Origin: Nonomuraea thailandensis
GTDB lineage: Bacteria; Actinomycetota; Actinomycetes; Streptosporangiales; Streptosporangiaceae
Reading direction: 5' to 3'
Assembly (NCBI RefSeq): GCF_024172165.1
Contig: NZ_JAMZEB010000002.1
Location: 4,733,501 to 4,797,500, forward strand
DNA length: 64,000 bases
The notes under the pieces were generated by a model, which did no database searches, was not told the origin of the DNA, and was given only the letters and a program-made list of their open reading frames with translations. The translations under genes and the position numbers were made by a program. This document shows positions 62,870-64,000 of this stretch, piece by piece; the first letter of the stretch is position 1; the number at the start of each line of letters is the position of its first letter.

Positions 62870-64000
62870 ATGGCTGAGGTGACGGTGGTTGGCGGCGGGG
62901 TCGGCGGGATGGTGTGCGCGCTGCTGCTGGCCAGGGTGGGCCACCGGGTGCGGCTCTACGAGCGGCTGCCGCGGCTGGGCGGCAAGCTGGCTGAGCACCG
63001 CCGCGACGGGTTCACGTTCTCGCTGGGGCCGTCGCTGCTGACCATGCCCGGCCTGTTCCGCGAGCTGGGGCTCGATCGGGAGCTGGTGGAGCCGGCGGAG
63101 CTGTGCCGCTACCACTTCGCCGACGGGAGCACGCTGACCGCGCGCCGTGACCCCCACCGCATGGCCGCCGAGGTGGAACGGCTGGCCCCCGGAGAGGGCG
63201 ACGCCTGGCGGGCCTTTTTCCGGTGGGCCGACGGCTGCCTGCGTGCGGCGGGCCGGACATTCTTCTCGGGGCCGCTCATCCGCCGCTCCGGCGACGCCCG
63301 GCCGAGCGACCTGCTGGCCGTCGCGCCCGCCAGCACGCTCGCGGGCCTGGCCCGCCGCTATTTCCGCGACCCGCGCCTGCGCCAGTACGTCGGCCGGTAC
63401 GCCACCTACGCGGGCTCCAGCCCGTACCGTGCGCCGGCCGCGCTGGGCTGCGTCCCCGCGCTGGAGCACGGCCAGGGTGCCTGGTACGTCCCCGGCGGCC
63501 TGCCCCGGCTGGCCGACGACCTGGCGGTGCTGCTGAGGGCCGCCGGAGTGCTGGTCCACCTGTCCACCCCCGTCGCCGGGATCATCAGCGATGAGGGCCG
63601 GGTCACCGGAGTGCGGCTGGCCGACGGTGAACGGCGGCGGGCGGACGTCGTGGTGGTCAACGCCGACGCCGCCGAGCTGTACGGCAACCTGCTGCCGGAC
63701 CGGCGGCGCCTGCGCCGGCTCGCCCGGCTCGGGCTGTCGTCGTCGGCGTTCCTGCTGCTGGCCGGGGTCGAAGGGAGGACTCCCGGGCTGGCGCACCACA
63801 CGGTGTCGTTCTCGGGGGACTACGAGCGGGAGTTCGCCGACATTTTCGACCGGCGGGAGCCGCCGCTCGATCCCAGCGTGTACATCGGCTGCTCGGCCGT
63901 GGACGACCCGTCGCAGGCGCCCGAAGGGGCGGAGAACTGGACGATGCTCGTCAACGTGCCCGCGCGCGATCCGGGGCGGTGGGACATGGGGGTGGAGGCG
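62870..64000 (+). CDS. Phytoene desaturase/CrtI-type oxidoreductase (3' partial)
   Basis: First 377 residues of a carotenoid desaturase-family flavoprotein (normal length about 490-510), cut by the window end. TVVGGGVGGMVCALLLARVG is the FAD loop, followed by ERLPRLGGK and FSLGPSLLTMP; GAWYVPGGLPRLADDL is the typical central motif. By linkage with CruF it may act on an acyclic carotenoid end group (CrtI- or CrtD-like). Confidence 0.88.
   Translation, partial: MAEVTVVGGGVGGMVCALLLARVGHRVRLYERLPRLGGKLAEHRRDGFTFSLGPSLLTMPGLFRELGLDRELVEPAELCRYHFADGSTLTARRDPHRMAAEVERLAPGEGDAWRAFFRWADGCLRAAGRTFFSGPLIRRSGDARPSDLLAVAPASTLAGLARRYFRDPRLRQYVGRYATYAGSSPYRAPAALGCVPALEHGQGAWYVPGGLPRLADDLAVLLRAAGVLVHLSTPVAGIISDEGRVTGVRLADGERRRADVVVVNADAAELYGNLLPDRRRLRRLARLGLSSSAFLLLAGVEGRTPGLAHHTVSFSGDYEREFADIFDRREPPLDPSVYIGCSAVDDPSQAPEGAENWTMLVNVPARDPGRWDMGVEA

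Overview
The window is very GC-rich, strongly biased to G/C at third codon positions, packed with ATGA/GTGA start-stop overlaps, and full of GTG/TTG starts, lipobox lipoproteins and TetR/IclR/LysR regulators. WXG100-type secretion modules and an actinobacterial-style cysteine leader peptide also point to a soil actinomycete, possibly of the Streptosporangiales; genus is not decidable from the sequence alone. No rRNA, tRNA, CRISPR array or intact insertion sequence was seen.

Region 1 (1-6.6 kb) is a carbohydrate operon: a sugar-binding lipoprotein (5' end cut by the window), two MalFG-type permeases, a GH127-type beta-L-arabinofuranosidase and a secreted clan GH-A glycosidase with a C-terminal carbohydrate-binding module.

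Region 2 (6.9-34.4 kb) is the most interesting part, a sulfur-scavenging island. An IclR regulator faces an operon with a DszB-like sulfinate desulfinase carrying the Cys-His-Arg triad, a sulfonate-type ABC importer, an M20 amidohydrolase, a truncated SsuE flavin reductase, two luciferase-like monooxygenases and a binding-protein-fold protein without signal peptide. Opposite lie an FAD/NAD(P)-binding protein under a cysteine leader peptide with a probable anti-Shine-Dalgarno, and a LanC-like protein. Then comes methionine salvage: a BMP-type nucleoside importer coupled to mtnA, a nucleoside hydrolase, mtnC and mtnB on the plus strand, and a ribose-type importer coupled to mtnK on the minus strand, with mtnD divergent from it. 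Together these could turn imported methylthioadenosine and methylthioribose into the methionine precursor KMTB. The two importer promoters share a composite element (CCTAC plus ATGCATG). The mtnK operon runs, by uninterrupted overlaps, into a YbaB / WXG100-like / channel-domain / toxin-like module and meets mtnB convergently.

Region 3 (34.4-48.9 kb) is a patchwork of small transcription units and decayed genes. It holds fragments of an ABC permease, TetR, MFS and GNAT genes, a LysR gene with an in-frame stop, a tautomerase-like/YHS protein, a TetR/FAD-monooxygenase pair, an amidase, an NDH-2-like oxidoreductase with an internal gap, a DMT exporter divergent from an Lrp regulator, and small membrane or secreted proteins.

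Region 4 (48.9-64 kb) holds a fumarylacetoacetase-fold/metallo-beta-lactamase fusion, a second YbaB/channel/WXG module, a TetR/class IV aminotransferase pair, a secreted beta-propeller-like protein, an alpha/beta hydrolase, msrB-msrA, a decayed FAD monooxygenase, an AhpD-like protein, a secreted Asp/His/Lys repeat protein preceded by a low-GC 70-aa gene, and the start of a carotenoid locus (CruF-like protein and a phytoene-desaturase-type enzyme cut by the window end).
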